Origin: Alloactinosynnema sp. L-07
GTDB lineage: Bacteria; Actinomycetota; Actinomycetes; Mycobacteriales; Pseudonocardiaceae
Length of the DNA stretch: 64,000 bases
Assembly: GCF_900070365.1 (NCBI RefSeq)
Contig: NZ_LN850107.1
Span: 1,922,001 to 1,986,000, forward strand
Reading direction: 5' to 3'
This document shows positions 8,996 through 18,177 of this stretch, piece by piece. Position 1 is the first letter of the stretch; every line of letters starts with the position of its first letter. A model generated the notes under the pieces. The model did no database searches. It was given only the letters and a program-made list of their open reading frames with translations, and was not told the DNA's origin. The position numbers were made by a program, and so were the translations under genes.

Positions 8996-9362
8996 GTCGC
9001 TCCTCAGCGTGGTCGTGTCCCGAAACCGCACCGGTTGTGGTGCACCATAACGTCGATGCCTGTGTGCAAGTGCGCCTGCGCGACGTCGATCAACTCGACC
9101 AACAGCACACCGCCCCAACGCCGGCCTGACTCATGCACCCAAGACGATCGAACTCGTCGACCGGTACGATGCGAGCAGCTTGCCTCTCTCGTCTCATGCG
9201 CGGCGACCGCATCGTGACCGAGATCCTCTGCGGGCTCTGTTGTTTCGGCGTCGACTACTGGACGAGGTTTGCCGACTGCGGTCCAGCTACGGAGGCAACG
9301 GCACCGACATGAACAATCGATGGGCGGCGGATTCTCGCGCTGTTGTACCGATCCAGGACTGA
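8996..9362. other. Intergenic stretch, no gene recognised
   Basis: This stretch holds the upstream region of the TPR gene (GAGGAG at the edge) and then sequence leading into the IS1634 remnant. Short overlapping frames exist on both strands, but none shows a family motif or a supported start. The missing N-terminal part of the IS1634 transposase may be included in a decayed form. Confidence 0.4.
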
Positions 9363-10741
9363 GCGCTGGCCTGGGCGGTGCCCGAAGCGTTCGGGATCGA
9401 GCTGGCCGCGTTGGGCGACGACCAGATTGCCCGCGCTTTGGACGCGATCGCGCCGGAGCTCGATAGGATCGTCGGATCTGTTGGGGCGCAAGCGATCGCC
9501 GCGTTCGGGGTGGATGTGTCGCGGCTGCTGTGGGATACAACCTCGATCTCCCTCTACGGCGCCTAGGAGCAGGCTGATGACCAGTTCGCGACCCGGAGTT
9601 CGGTCATCCGAAGGACCGCCGCCCGGATCCGAAGCAGGTTCAAGCTGGGCTGGTGGTGACCGGGGACGGTGGGATCCCGCTCTGGCACCGCACCTACGAC
9701 GGCAACGCTGGCGAGGTGGCCCAGGTCGTGGGCGCGATGACCGCGTTGAAGTACGTGGCCGGGTCGAGGCGTTTCCTGCTCGTCGGCGACTCCGAACGGG
9801 TTCCTATGGCAATCCGCACGCGATGATCACAGCCGAGATGCGGTTCATCGCCCCGGCGTCCAAGCTCTACGTCGACGCCGCTGAGCTGGCCGGGCTCGAC
9901 ATCGACCTGGCCCGCCACCGTGGACTACACCGGGGAACGTGACACGGCAAGCCCGCCGATCACACTGGCGCCTGGCGGGTGCATGAGGACACGCTGACCG
10001 TGCCGGGCAAGGAGAAGACCGAACCCGCACTGTGGTTGCGGCGGGTGTTCGTACACTGCAGTGCATGAGCTACGGCGGCCGTCACGGCGCGGGCCAAAAG
10101 CTCGACCGCGTCCGCGATGACCTGCAACGGTTGGCTCGCGGCCTGGGCTCTCGGCACTACCCGACCGAGCAGGCCATGACCGACCGGGTCACCGCCACCG
10201 CCCGAGACCGCCGAGTGAACACCTATCGGCGCAGCAAGACCGGCACCGACCCCGGCCACCGGCAAACCAACCCTGACCTGGTGGTTCGACGAGACCGCCC
10301 TAGAGGCAAAAGGGCCACCGACGGCTGGTACGCCCTGCCCACCAACTGACCGCCACCACCGACGCCGTGACCGTGCTGGTCCGGAACAAGGTAGGAAGTG
10401 GTTGAACGCCGCTACAGCGCGTTCAAGGGCCCGCTGGCAGTGACGCCGATGTTCCTCAAGAACAACCGGCGCATCGAAGCCCTGATCACCGTGATCTGTC
10501 TGGCATTGCTGATCTTCTGCCTCACCGAGTGTTCCGTCCGCCGAGCCCTCGCCCCCGAAACCACCACGACCGCGCCGCATCCCAGCCAGAAAGCCAAGCC
10601 CACCGGCGGTCACTTTCCAGGCCCTGGCCGGTACGGCTGATCCCCGGCCACCAGCAGGCAACCTTCGACCATCCGCAGCCCGGCCCGATCCAGACCAGAC
10701 GGCTCGACCTTCTTGCCGTCGACCCCACTAAACCACCATGA
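9363..10741 (+). pseudogene. IS1634-family transposase remnant
   Basis: Pieces of one transposase appear in order but in shifting frames: ALGDDQIARALDAIAPELDR, then FGVDVSRLLWDTTSISLYGA with a stop at 9566, GHPKDRRPDPKQVQAGLVVT, RFLLVGDSERV, MRFIAPASKLYVDAAELAG, RGLGSRHYPTEQAMTDRV, VVERRYSAFKGPLAV and MFLKNNRRIEALITVICLAL. These blocks match the IS1634 type of DDE transposase. At least four frame changes and several stops make it inactive. No terminal repeats were found, so the outer limits are approximate. Confidence 0.85.
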
Positions 10742-10903
10742 TCAATAGATTCCCGGCGCCGGGGACCATCTCACTCATCACCACGTGCGACACACGGGGC
10801 TAGCGGAGCTCGCATCAGCATGTGGGAAATCGGGGCTGCCGTCGAAGCCTTCACTTCAGTGAATCGCACACGGGGGCGTAATGCGACATCCAGATGGACC
10901 TGA

Positions 10904-11470
10904 TTACCGCAGGAGGCGCTGTTGATCCTGTTTGAGGCGACGAAAAGAGTCTCGGACGTATTTTACGAATGGTTCCCCAGGATGACTGATGAGGGTGCGC
11001 TCGTAGAGGCGGTCGGCTTCCGCGGCGAGAACGATTTCGAGAGAGGCGACGTGGGCGCAGAAATCGCGCATGGGCTGGGGTAGATCCAGTTCGATCAAGA
11101 GGTCGGCGTGCTCAACGATGATGTCGCGCATCTGATGGTTGAGCCGATTCAGCGCTCGGTCCCGCCAACGTCGCCAGTCGTCCGTACTACCTATGGGGCC
11201 TCTGTGTTCCTTGCCGGGCAACCGCGACGAACGCAACGCTTCCCAGATGCGCTCGTTCACCTCGACGAGAGCGTTCAACGGCCCGTACAACTCTCGCAGT
11301 TGACTGTTGATCCTGACCAGCCGCGCCTCGCGACGCTCCTGCCTCGCTTGCGCGAGTTGATTAAGGATGAACGCGAGTACAGCGACGATGACGCTCGCAC
11401 TAGCGGTGATGACTGCTGCAGGCACCTGCTCAGCTTGCCTTAGCAGTCCCAACATCCGCACATACCGCAT
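10904..11470 (-). CDS. Membrane-anchored protein of unknown function
   Basis: From the methionine at 11470 the product is 188 residues; an upstream start at 11554 and a downstream one at 11452 are possible, and no strong ribosome binding site decides. A single hydrophobic segment (VPAAVITASASVIVAVLAFIL) lies near residues 17-37. It is followed by a charged helix rich in Arg and Gln (QARQERREARLVRI) and a helical domain with LRELYGPLNALVEVNERIWE. The layout suggests an N-terminal membrane anchor with a cytoplasmic helical domain. I do not recognise a named family. It sits alone between transposase remnants. Confidence 0.6.
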   Translation of the reverse strand: MRYVRMLGLLRQAEQVPAAVITASASVIVAVLAFILNQLAQARQERREARLVRINSQLRELYGPLNALVEVNERIWEALRSSRLPGKEHRGPIGSTDDWRRWRDRALNRLNHQMRDIIVEHADLLIELDLPQPMRDFCAHVASLEIVLAAEADRLYERTLISHPGEPFVKYVRDSFRRLKQDQQRLLR

Positions 11471-11744
11471 GGTGGATGACGCGAAGGACTCAGCGGCCAG
11501 GGGGATCTGGGAATGGCCCATGCCTGCACAGAGAGAAGCGATTACGCTGGCCAAACAGCACGCGCCGGTCGGGAAGACAGGCGAACACGGTCACGTTCGG
11601 CCAGGTTGCGTCCATGACGACGCGGGGACGACGGCGCTCACCAGAACCCTCTTTCTCGCCATCAGGGGCTGTCGCTCTATCGGCTCGTCTCGGTAGGTCG
11701 ACCTGATTGTTGATCTTGCTGGTGGCCGGTCAGGCTGGTCCCGC

Positions 11745-11890
11745 ATGCCGACGCAGGAGGTGGTGTTGGTGGGTCGTGGACCCGATGTGTTCGTCCGGCC
11801 CATGTCTATAGACGAGGGCCGGAAGCTGGCCAAGATCAGCCGGATCGCGATGCACAACCGCCGAAACACCGACTACGACATTGACCCCTG
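11745..11890 (+). pseudogene. IS630-type transposase N-terminal fragment
   Basis: The first 35 residues (GRGPDVFVRPMSIDEGRK, then LAKISRIA) resemble the start of IS630-family transposases. The similarity then stops, and the frame runs into the 3' end of the TPR gene. It probably marks an old insertion or deletion next to the truncated TPR gene. The family call is from memory and moderate. Confidence 0.45.
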
Positions 11891-11898
11891 TCTTTACC

Positions 11899-14031
11899 TC
11901 ATTGGTCAAGCTCGGCGCGGATGGAGTCCATGCGAGCTGCTAGGTCCGGTTCGGTTGCTGCGAGCTCGGAAAGGTCGATCCGGGCCGCTGCGAGCTGCGC
12001 CCAGAGTACGGCGCGCCCGTGTTCCAGCAGCGTGAGCGCTTGGCGTGGCCTGTGTCGGATGATCGCGACCGCCGCCGCATCGCTGGCCAACTGCGGCCAA
12101 CGCACGAGCGTCCGCTCCTGGCTCGCCCGTCGCAGTCCGCGCCAGCTCGCCAACGGCAGCAGGCTGATCGCTTCGGTGTATGCGCGCACCGATAGGCGGC
12201 GTTGTCCGATCGCCAATGCGAGGCGGGCCCGAACGCGGGCCGCCTCGACCCGGATCCCGGCCGGTGCAATCGCCGAATTGGCGACCGCACCCCATAGGCG
12301 AAGTGCGGTGCGGGCGTCGCGGCGCTGGCCGCGCGTGGCGTAGCGCAACTCGTGCGCGTTCCCGAGGTTGGACATGAGTCGCGGGAGGTCCGCTTGGCCG
12401 GGTCGTGTAAGCCGCACCGCCTCGGTGGCTGCCGCTATCGAGGCGTCGAGGTCGGCTGGATCCTCGCGACGCAGATATCGGACGCGGAGCGTGTTGCCGA
12501 GGTTGGTCAACCAACCAGCCCGCTGGGGGTGAGCGGGACCGACGGCGCCGACCGCAGCGGTGGCCGCGGCGACCGCCGCGTCGAGATCGACCTCGGCACC
12601 TAGGGCCTCGAAGCGGTAGCGCAGCGATATGCCGAGGTTGGCTTGTCTGCCAGCGTAGCTAGGGTCTGTGTGCGCGGTAACCTCGACGGCATCTGTGGCG
12701 AGCTTCACCGCTCGGTCGATGTGCCCCCTGCGTTCCTCGGCTGATCGGTCGGCTACGTGGGCGGCGAACCAGGTCTGGTGAGCCCGAGCGAGGTTCGTCG
12801 CGCACGGTCCGTAGTCGGTGTGACGCGGTCCGAGCCCAGCTAACGCCAGTTCGCCGTGGGTGATCGCCTCGTTGACGTCGGCGATTTCACCAAAATGGTC
12901 AAATCGGGCAAGCAGGGCAAGGCTGAGGTTGTTTAGCCGCGACGTGGTGTCGGGGTCGTTGCTGGCGAGAGAGGACCGGCCAGCGTTGATCGAGGCAGTC
13001 AGGTGGTCCAGGTCGCCGTCGTCCTCGAAGCGGGTGCGCAGGGTGTTAGCGAGGTTCGCCTGAAATCGGCCATGCGAAGGGTGCTCCGCGGGGGCACTCG
13101 CGGCGGCGGTAGCGTGTTGGAGCGCCTCGGTCAGGTCAGCGGGCGCATTGGTGGATTCGAACTTCGTATGGAGGACTAGGCCGAGGGTCGAGTGCACCGA
13201 ATACCGCTCAGGGTGACCGCCGATCAGGTGTAACGCGCGGCGTCCGGCCTCCTCGCTGGCGCCGAGATCGGCCGGGTCGGCGCGCGCGAGGTATCGATCG
13301 TGCCGGGCGAGGCACAGATTGGTCAGGCGGATGGCGGCGTCGAGCGGGTCGCGGTCCTCGTCGATCGTGGCTTCGAGGTTGGCGATGGCCCGGTTGAGGT
13401 CGTCGGCCATGCGGTCGCGCTCATAGCGGGTTTGCAGCGCCACGGCAAGGTTACCCATGCACGCCGCCCAGTCCGGATGATGGCCATCGATGTCGACCAG
13501 TGAGGTCTCAGCGGCGTCGACGCACTCGGTGAGGTCGCTCTCGTTGCCATGGCGGTCGTAGCGGTGGCGGAGCGCGGTGCTGAGATTCGACCAGCGGTCG
13601 GCTTGTGGCGCGGTCGCCAAAGCGCGCCTTAGCAGCCGTATCGCCCAATCGAGCGCCCGGTCGTCGCCACTGTGTTGCACGTACTCCAACAGTGTCGCCG
13701 CGTCGACCGCCCACTCCGCCGGGGCGCCTTCTGCAGGAACGGTGGAGAACCGCGTCGGCACCAATTCTGGTGCCAGGGTCTCCAGTTTGCTGAACAGTTC
13801 ATGGCAGAACACCAGGTCGGGGCCGCTGGTCGCACCGGGTCGGGCCTGTGCACGGCGCCAGCGCAGGGATGCGACCTGGTGGACGGCGGCCGGGTCGGGC
13901 CCGTCGTCGGAGATCGCGGCCCGTAGCAACGCCGTGGCGGCGTCGAGCGCTTCCGGGGCGAGCACGGCGGCGATATCTCCGTTGTCAAAGGCGGCGTTGC
14001 GGCCAAGTACCGCGTCGTATGGGCTCTCCAT
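11899..14031 (-). CDS. TPR-repeat protein, truncated before the CHAT domain
   Basis: The start is ATG 14031 (MESPYDAVLGRNAAFDN), giving 710 residues. The body is a tetratricopeptide array with recurring NLANTLRTRFE and NLGNTLRVRYL units. The end reads LTLLEHGRAVLWAQLAAARI and then ARMDSIRAELDQ before TGA. In full TPR-CHAT proteins this segment leads straight into the CHAT protease, and the orphan CHAT protein at 189-1448 begins almost exactly where this one ends. An IS630-like fragment lies directly behind the stop codon, which suggests that the 3' half was lost by rearrangement. A split two-protein arrangement is the alternative. The upstream ribosome binding site is weak. Confidence 0.82.
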   Translation of the reverse strand: MESPYDAVLGRNAAFDNGDIAAVLAPEALDAATALLRAAISDDGPDPAAVHQVASLRWRRAQARPGATSGPDLVFCHELFSKLETLAPELVPTRFSTVPAEGAPAEWAVDAATLLEYVQHSGDDRALDWAIRLLRRALATAPQADRWSNLSTALRHRYDRHGNESDLTECVDAAETSLVDIDGHHPDWAACMGNLAVALQTRYERDRMADDLNRAIANLEATIDEDRDPLDAAIRLTNLCLARHDRYLARADPADLGASEEAGRRALHLIGGHPERYSVHSTLGLVLHTKFESTNAPADLTEALQHATAAASAPAEHPSHGRFQANLANTLRTRFEDDGDLDHLTASINAGRSSLASNDPDTTSRLNNLSLALLARFDHFGEIADVNEAITHGELALAGLGPRHTDYGPCATNLARAHQTWFAAHVADRSAEERRGHIDRAVKLATDAVEVTAHTDPSYAGRQANLGISLRYRFEALGAEVDLDAAVAAATAAVGAVGPAHPQRAGWLTNLGNTLRVRYLRREDPADLDASIAAATEAVRLTRPGQADLPRLMSNLGNAHELRYATRGQRRDARTALRLWGAVANSAIAPAGIRVEAARVRARLALAIGQRRLSVRAYTEAISLLPLASWRGLRRASQERTLVRWPQLASDAAAVAIIRHRPRQALTLLEHGRAVLWAQLAAARIDLSELAATEPDLAARMDSIRAELDQ

Positions 14032-14036
14032 GGTAT

Positions 14037-14252
14037 TCAGGGGCAGCTTTCGACAATACGCACGGCGGTGATCGCGGCGAGGACGATGTGACGTTCGCCG
14101 AAGGCGGTGGCGAGCACGGGCGAGCCACCGCTGGCCCTTGTGACGGAACCACACACGTTCTCGCCGCCGGTGGCGACCTGCAGCCGCGGACCTTTAGCCG
14201 ACGGTGCGTTGTGCTCGTCGCCCAACCGGTAGAGACCGAAGCCCGCGTCCAC
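14037..14252 (-). CDS. Short ORF or gene remnant upstream of the TPR gene
   Basis: A 71-residue frame ends 5 bases before the TPR start. Its second half (GGSPVLATAFGERH, then IVLAAITAVRIVE) has the rhythm of a WD40-type repeat, so it may be the tail of a lost beta-propeller gene. No ribosome binding site was seen and the start is uncertain. It may equally be leader sequence without coding function. Confidence 0.3.
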   Translation of the reverse strand: MDAGFGLYRLGDEHNAPSAKGPRLQVATGGENVCGSVTRASGGSPVLATAFGERHIVLAAITAVRIVESCP

Positions 14253-14310
14253 AGTTACCTCCCGGTAGCAAAGACGTCCGCAGTAGATGCTAACGGACGG
14301 TTAGTAGGAC

Positions 14311-14838
14311 GTGTGCGTGTGTCCTCGTACTCCGGGCAGGGGGGCATCGCAGGTGCGGCCGTCGCGATGGCCGCGGGAATTGGGGCAACGGTGGTCGTAA
14401 CATCGTCATCACGAGAAAAGATTGAGCGCTCGCGTGAACTGGGCGCACGACGGTGTGCTCTATTCCGGGCCCGGGATGGGTTGCGGAGGCCAAGGTGCTC
14501 TCGCCCGGAGGCAGAGGTTTTCGATGTCGTCTTGGACTCCGTGGGGACATGGCGTGAGTCGATAGAGGTACTGAACCGAGGCGGGCGTCTGGTAGTACTC
14601 GGCGTATCACGCGTCCATCGAGCAGCATCGATATTGGGCCCTTATTCCTTGGGAACTTCAGTCTGCTCGGCACGAGGCTGGGCGGTATCGCGGATTTCGC
14701 AGGCCTCTTGACATTGTTGAGAACTCATTCGATCGCGCCACCGATGATCGACAAACATTCGCTCTCGATAATGCGGCCGCCGCCCACGCATACCTGGAGT
14801 TCGGGTTCACGTTCGGCAAAATCACGCCATGCCACTAG
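14311..14838 (+). pseudogene. Zinc-type alcohol dehydrogenase / quinone oxidoreductase remnant
   Basis: The nucleotide-binding half of a medium-chain dehydrogenase can be followed through frame changes. The blocks are GGIAGAAVAMAAGIGATVVV, TSSSREKIERSRELGA, FDVVLDSVGTWRESIEVL, GGRLVVLGVSR, GTRLGGIADFAGLLTLL and finally TFALDNAAAAHAYLEFGFTF with a stop at 14836-14838. The catalytic N-terminal half is missing and at least two frameshifts occur, so it is not functional. It looks like a housekeeping gene left over from the ancestral chromosome or carried in by rearrangement. Confidence 0.8.
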
Positions 14839-14894
14839 GGGTCATTTGCGACTCGGTGGTCTGATCAGTATGGAGGCGGAAATGGTCGACCGGG

Positions 14895-14984
14895 GTGGCG
14901 GTCGCCGGCGTCGGAATGGTTCCATTCGCAACGCCCAGCAAGAGCAAGCCCTACGACGTGTTCGCGGAGGGCGCGACCGCCTGA
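14895..14984 (+). pseudogene. Thiolase / lipid-transfer protein N-terminal fragment
   Basis: The translation VAVAGVGMVPFATPSKSKPY followed by DVFAEGA matches the conserved beginning of the thiolase superfamily (SCP2-type lipid-transfer proteins). The frame ends with TGA at 14982-14984, so only about 30 residues remain. It lies directly after the dehydrogenase remnant, a neighbourhood typical of lipid catabolism genes. Confidence 0.5.
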
Positions 14985-15276
14985 ACCTGCCCCCAACTTC
15001 AGCGCATCCGACCGAGAGCGATTCCGCACGTTCGCGAAGCGCTGGTTCGGAAACAAGCGCACCGAGCTCCAGAAGTTGATCTGCGGAAGCGACACCGCTC
15101 GGTGGCTGATAGACGATCCGTCGATTGACAGGAAGATCCAACTCGGCGCGGTGATCGGTATCCTTGAGAACGGTCAGGTGTCCACCGACTTCCTGCAGAG
15201 GGCGGTACTGGCGGTGCTCATTCTCAGGCTCCAGATCGGCGCCTTCTGCGCAGGCTACGAGCGTGACTCCGGCTAG
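14983..15276 (+). CDS. C-terminal part of an unrecognised protein
   Basis: A continuous frame reads FRTFAKRWFGNKRTELQKLI, then DTARWLIDDPSIDRKIQLGA and FLQRAVLAVLILRLQIGAFC before TAG at 15274-15276. Its composition is protein-like and helical. No start with a ribosome binding site is present upstream, and the frame opens right at the end of the thiolase fragment, so it is probably an N-terminally truncated gene. TTG 15076 would give 66 residues. The function is unknown. Confidence 0.4.
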   Translation, partial: EPAPNFSASDRERFRTFAKRWFGNKRTELQKLICGSDTARWLIDDPSIDRKIQLGAVIGILENGQVSTDFLQRAVLAVLILRLQIGAFCAGYERDSG

Positions 15277-15629
15277 AGATCAGTTCACGAACGCTGGCAC
15301 CCTGAGTCGCCCACTCGAGCCCCCGGCGATCGGGGACTGGGCACGCAATGGGATTCACCGTCACTCGAACGACACCACCGACGTACTCGTCGCGGCACAT
15401 CGGACTCACCAGCCGCGTCGCTGCGTGGCCACGCTGCCGCTCTTTCGGCGGCTCCGACTGCGGCGCGGCGCGCTGTGCGCTCAATGAGATCTTGCGGTGA
15501 CGGCCATCGTCGATGCCGCGGTGCGGGCGGTTGCACGCCTGCCTGTACCGCGTGGACGGACCGGGCACATACACCAGCCAGCCGCGATTGTGCCTAGCCT
15601 CGGCACCCGGGTACGCGTCCTGGCAACAA
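15277..15629. other. Intergenic stretch before the left att-like repeat
   Basis: Short frames on both strands show no recognisable domain and no supported start. I see nothing assignable here. Confidence 0.35.
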
Positions 15630-15672
15630 ACAAGCCCCCTATCGACGACTTGATCGTCCATAGGGGGCTTGT
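15630..15672 (-). terminator. Hairpin followed by a T-rich tract on the minus strand
   Basis: ACAAGCCCCCTAT (15630-15642) pairs perfectly with ATAGGGGGCTTGT (15660-15672). The loop contains a second small stem, GACGA with TCGTC. Read on the minus strand, the hairpin is followed by TTGTTGCC, as in an intrinsic terminator. The right-hand copy at 38295-38336 keeps the fold with different but compensating bases, so structure rather than sequence is conserved. It lies directly downstream of a tRNA-like 3' end, and is probably the terminator that belongs to that tRNA. Confidence 0.7.
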
Positions 15673-15724
15673 GTAATGTGACTGAGCTGGTGAGTTCTCA
15701 CCGAGAGTGGTGTCCGAGGGGGGA
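15669..15724 (-). repeat. Left copy of 56-bp direct repeat, att-like, tRNA 3' end
   Basis: This 56-bp block matches 38332-38387 at 54 of 56 positions in the same orientation. On the minus strand it contains CCCCCCTCGGACACCA, the acceptor end with encoded CCA that is usual for an actinobacterial leucine tRNA. Just inside lies CCCGGATTACGGG, like a leucine tRNA variable arm, but the rest of the tRNA is absent. The pattern is that expected of the duplicated attachment site of an integrative element. Downstream inverted repeats at 15823-15850 also have counterparts near 38443-38470. Confidence 0.7.
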
Positions 15725-16074
15725 TGAACACGTGTTCGAAGGAAATATCCCGTAATCCGGGAAATTTCCCGCGCACGTGGTCGAGAAAGAGTCCATCGCC
15801 GCTCGGTGAAATTCGTGTGGGAAATCTCCCGGTATCCGGGAGGTTTGCATGAGAGAACTGTAGCAGGATCGTCGCGATGGTCAAGCCGACAGGCGGCCCA
15901 AGGGGGTTGTGTCTAGTTCGGAGGGTGAGGTGGGCCAGCATGGCCTCGATAGCGAGGTCGGGTACGGCCGGGTCCCTCGGTGTCGACGCCACGTCCTGAT
16001 GGGATCGGTACGCAATGAGGTCTGTCGAGGCCGGCGTTCGGAGGTGGCGATGTGCCTGGTTTGGCGCGGGTGTC
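15725..16074. other. Region of inverted repeats between the att-like repeat and the 700-residue gene
   Basis: The stretch contains several short palindromes built on CCCGGRTWNCGGG-like cores, for example near 15750-15770 and 15828-15848. The block GGAAATCTCCCGGTATCCGG resembles GGAAATCCCCCGGAATCCGG at the right-hand repeat. Such repeats beside an att site may bind integrase arms or excisionase (inference). Beyond 15870 I see no gene. Confidence 0.4.
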
Positions 16075-18177
16075 TCAGTGGTTGTTGAGGGCGTGCGCAT
16101 TCAATAGGCGTTCGACCGTGGATCGCCACTGTGTAGATGCTTTGCACGGTAGGTCGCAGTCATCTGGGTCGATGTCGTTCAACTTTTCAAGGCTGGATTT
16201 GAGTTCGGTTGGCGGTCTGGATGAACGCGAGAATCGTGGGTGAGTGGTGAGTTCGCGGCCAAGTGTCGATAGTTCGTGTGCTGCGAGGTAGTACCGGAGT
16301 TGGGTGTCGTCGAGGCGGCGGGCGGCGTAGCCGCCGCATACTGAACACCAATCCGGTTTCTCGGTGTCGAGGAGATCTTGCATGTGGAGGAGGTCGAAGC
16401 GGTCGTCGAGCGATGTTCGTCCGGATCGTGCGAATGAGCAGAACGGCGAGTGACCTTTTCCTTGGTACTGGGCTTTTCCGTCTGTGGTGTAGATCTGGAC
16501 GGAGGAGAGGACTCCCAGCGGCAGGTCCAGCCCACCAAAGTGATTGGGAGGCTTGAAGGGCGTCAGGTCCAAGGGGTGGGCGGTCAGCACGCCGCGCCAG
16601 TCGATGTCGCGGTCGGAATGTTCGTAGCGCTCGGTGAGGGTTCGCAGGTCGGCAACTGTTCGCACCAAGGCGAGCGTCCTGAGCCGCCGTTCCATGGCGT
16701 CGCGATTCCCGTTGTGGGTCAACTCGACGACGCTCTGCTCTCCGGCGCGGGTGCTCAGTGGGTGGGCCTCGTCGTTTAGTCCCCGCTCGATTTCATCCAT
16801 CCACGGTTTGATGATTGTCGCGGGCAGATCGTCGGGGCCGGCGACGATCACACCTCGCCATCCGTTCGCACAGCGTCTGGCGATGGTGCTGATGTGCAGC
16901 ACCTCGGTTCCATCGCTCGCGGAGAACACTTGGTACACCGCGCCGCCGGACCGTCGCAGCTGATCGATGTCGTTGGAGGTGAGTGTCCGTCGTTCGCTGA
17001 TAGGTGTGTCGTCGAGCGTCCCAGGCAGTACACCAAGGGAAGTCGGAACGTGCTCGGCCACCCACAGGGTGAACGCCTCCAGTGGGTTGATGCTGTCGAG
17101 TTCGGCAGCCCGCAGCCCACCGGAGTGGGCCAACAAGTGCTGCGCGATCAGGCCAGGAACTTTGAGCAGAACCGCGTCGTGGGCCCAGCTGAATGCCGTC
17201 GCATGCTGGGCAACAGCGGCAAGTTCCCACTGGGTCAGCATCTTCCACGGATCCGTGTCTGCCCCGCGGCGCTCGGGGAGCCGGACGACCACGTCGCGGA
17301 GGATCACCGCTGCGTCGATGTTCGCTGCCGCCTTTGCTTGGTTCGTCCAGCCGTCGACCAGCGTCTTCGCGGCCGACATCGCGGCATCGCGGCCATTTCG
17401 CTTGCGACCAATCGCTGACTCCACGACGTACTCCGCACTGGACGCCATATCGCCGGGGGAGAGCCCCTCCGCCGCGGCGTCACGCCACCGGCGCCAGCAC
17501 TCCTTCATTGTCTCAACGACGCGCCTGGAGTCGCCGAGGACGGAGAACTCTGGCTGGTCCCCCGACATCTCTGGTTCGATCAATGACAGTGCGGCCGCAC
17601 CGGCCACGAGCCGTCCTGGATCGATGGTCCGGGCGATCGCTGCTCGCAACCACTCCGCCTCGGCTCCGACGGCCGACATGATCGGCTTGGCCCACGACGT
17701 CAACCACGGGTACGCGGCGACAACGCAGTGTGCGTCCCGTGCGTATCGCCGGGCGTAGCCCCAGGACTCGTGCAGCGAGTCGCGAAGGTCGCGGGCCTGT
17801 CTGAACTCGTCCCACAGATCCTCCTCATCATCATCCGGCGGATACTCGCCCACCTGCAGCAGTTCAGCCGCACGCGCGCGCTCCTCGGACGGGAAGTCAT
17901 GCTCCAGGTTGTCAGTGGAGTAGTCCGGCATTGATGTGATCGCCTGAAGGAACATCCCGAGCGCCGTGTCCCGCCGCGCCCACCTGGCCGAACGTGCGCG
18001 CTGTTTGCACATCCGATTCACGGTTTCCGGGTTCAGCGGCATAGTCGTGTGCTCAGCGCTGGGGACGCACGCAAGATCTATGTGGATCCGCGCGGTTTTG
18101 CTTTTGCCGCCGACGTACACATCGATGATCGTCCCCTCGAACGGTCCGAACGGAATGTCACCCGTTAGAGCGCGCAT
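16075..18177 (-). CDS. Large protein of unknown function with a C-terminal cysteine cluster
   Basis: The 700-residue protein begins at ATG 18177 and matches no family that I recognise. The first 380 residues are mostly helical. A beta-rich stretch near residues 420-520 includes GGAVYQVFSASDGTEVLHIS and WRGVIVAGPDDLPATIIKPW. Near the C-terminus, HSPFCSF is followed about 37 residues later by CSVCGGYAARRL, a probable zinc site. It is transcribed away from the gene at 18549, with a 371-base region between the two starts. Its position beside the IetAS genes suggests a part in defence or mobility, but nothing in the sequence proves it. Confidence 0.7.
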   Translation of the reverse strand: MRALTGDIPFGPFEGTIIDVYVGGKSKTARIHIDLACVPSAEHTTMPLNPETVNRMCKQRARSARWARRDTALGMFLQAITSMPDYSTDNLEHDFPSEERARAAELLQVGEYPPDDDEEDLWDEFRQARDLRDSLHESWGYARRYARDAHCVVAAYPWLTSWAKPIMSAVGAEAEWLRAAIARTIDPGRLVAGAAALSLIEPEMSGDQPEFSVLGDSRRVVETMKECWRRWRDAAAEGLSPGDMASSAEYVVESAIGRKRNGRDAAMSAAKTLVDGWTNQAKAAANIDAAVILRDVVVRLPERRGADTDPWKMLTQWELAAVAQHATAFSWAHDAVLLKVPGLIAQHLLAHSGGLRAAELDSINPLEAFTLWVAEHVPTSLGVLPGTLDDTPISERRTLTSNDIDQLRRSGGAVYQVFSASDGTEVLHISTIARRCANGWRGVIVAGPDDLPATIIKPWMDEIERGLNDEAHPLSTRAGEQSVVELTHNGNRDAMERRLRTLALVRTVADLRTLTERYEHSDRDIDWRGVLTAHPLDLTPFKPPNHFGGLDLPLGVLSSVQIYTTDGKAQYQGKGHSPFCSFARSGRTSLDDRFDLLHMQDLLDTEKPDWCSVCGGYAARRLDDTQLRYYLAAHELSTLGRELTTHPRFSRSSRPPTELKSSLEKLNDIDPDDCDLPCKASTQWRSTVERLLNAHALNNH

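Noticed and set aside
6119..14031. Regularly spaced short repeats that might suggest a CRISPR array
   Set aside because: The periodicity is that of TPR codons (about 34 residues, over 100 bases), degenerate and without conserved direct repeats and unique spacers. No CRISPR array was seen in the window.
15630..15724. A riboswitch or an intact tRNA gene
   Set aside because: Only the acceptor-end part and a terminator-like hairpin are present; the D and anticodon arms cannot be found, and no gene lies suitably downstream for a riboswitch.
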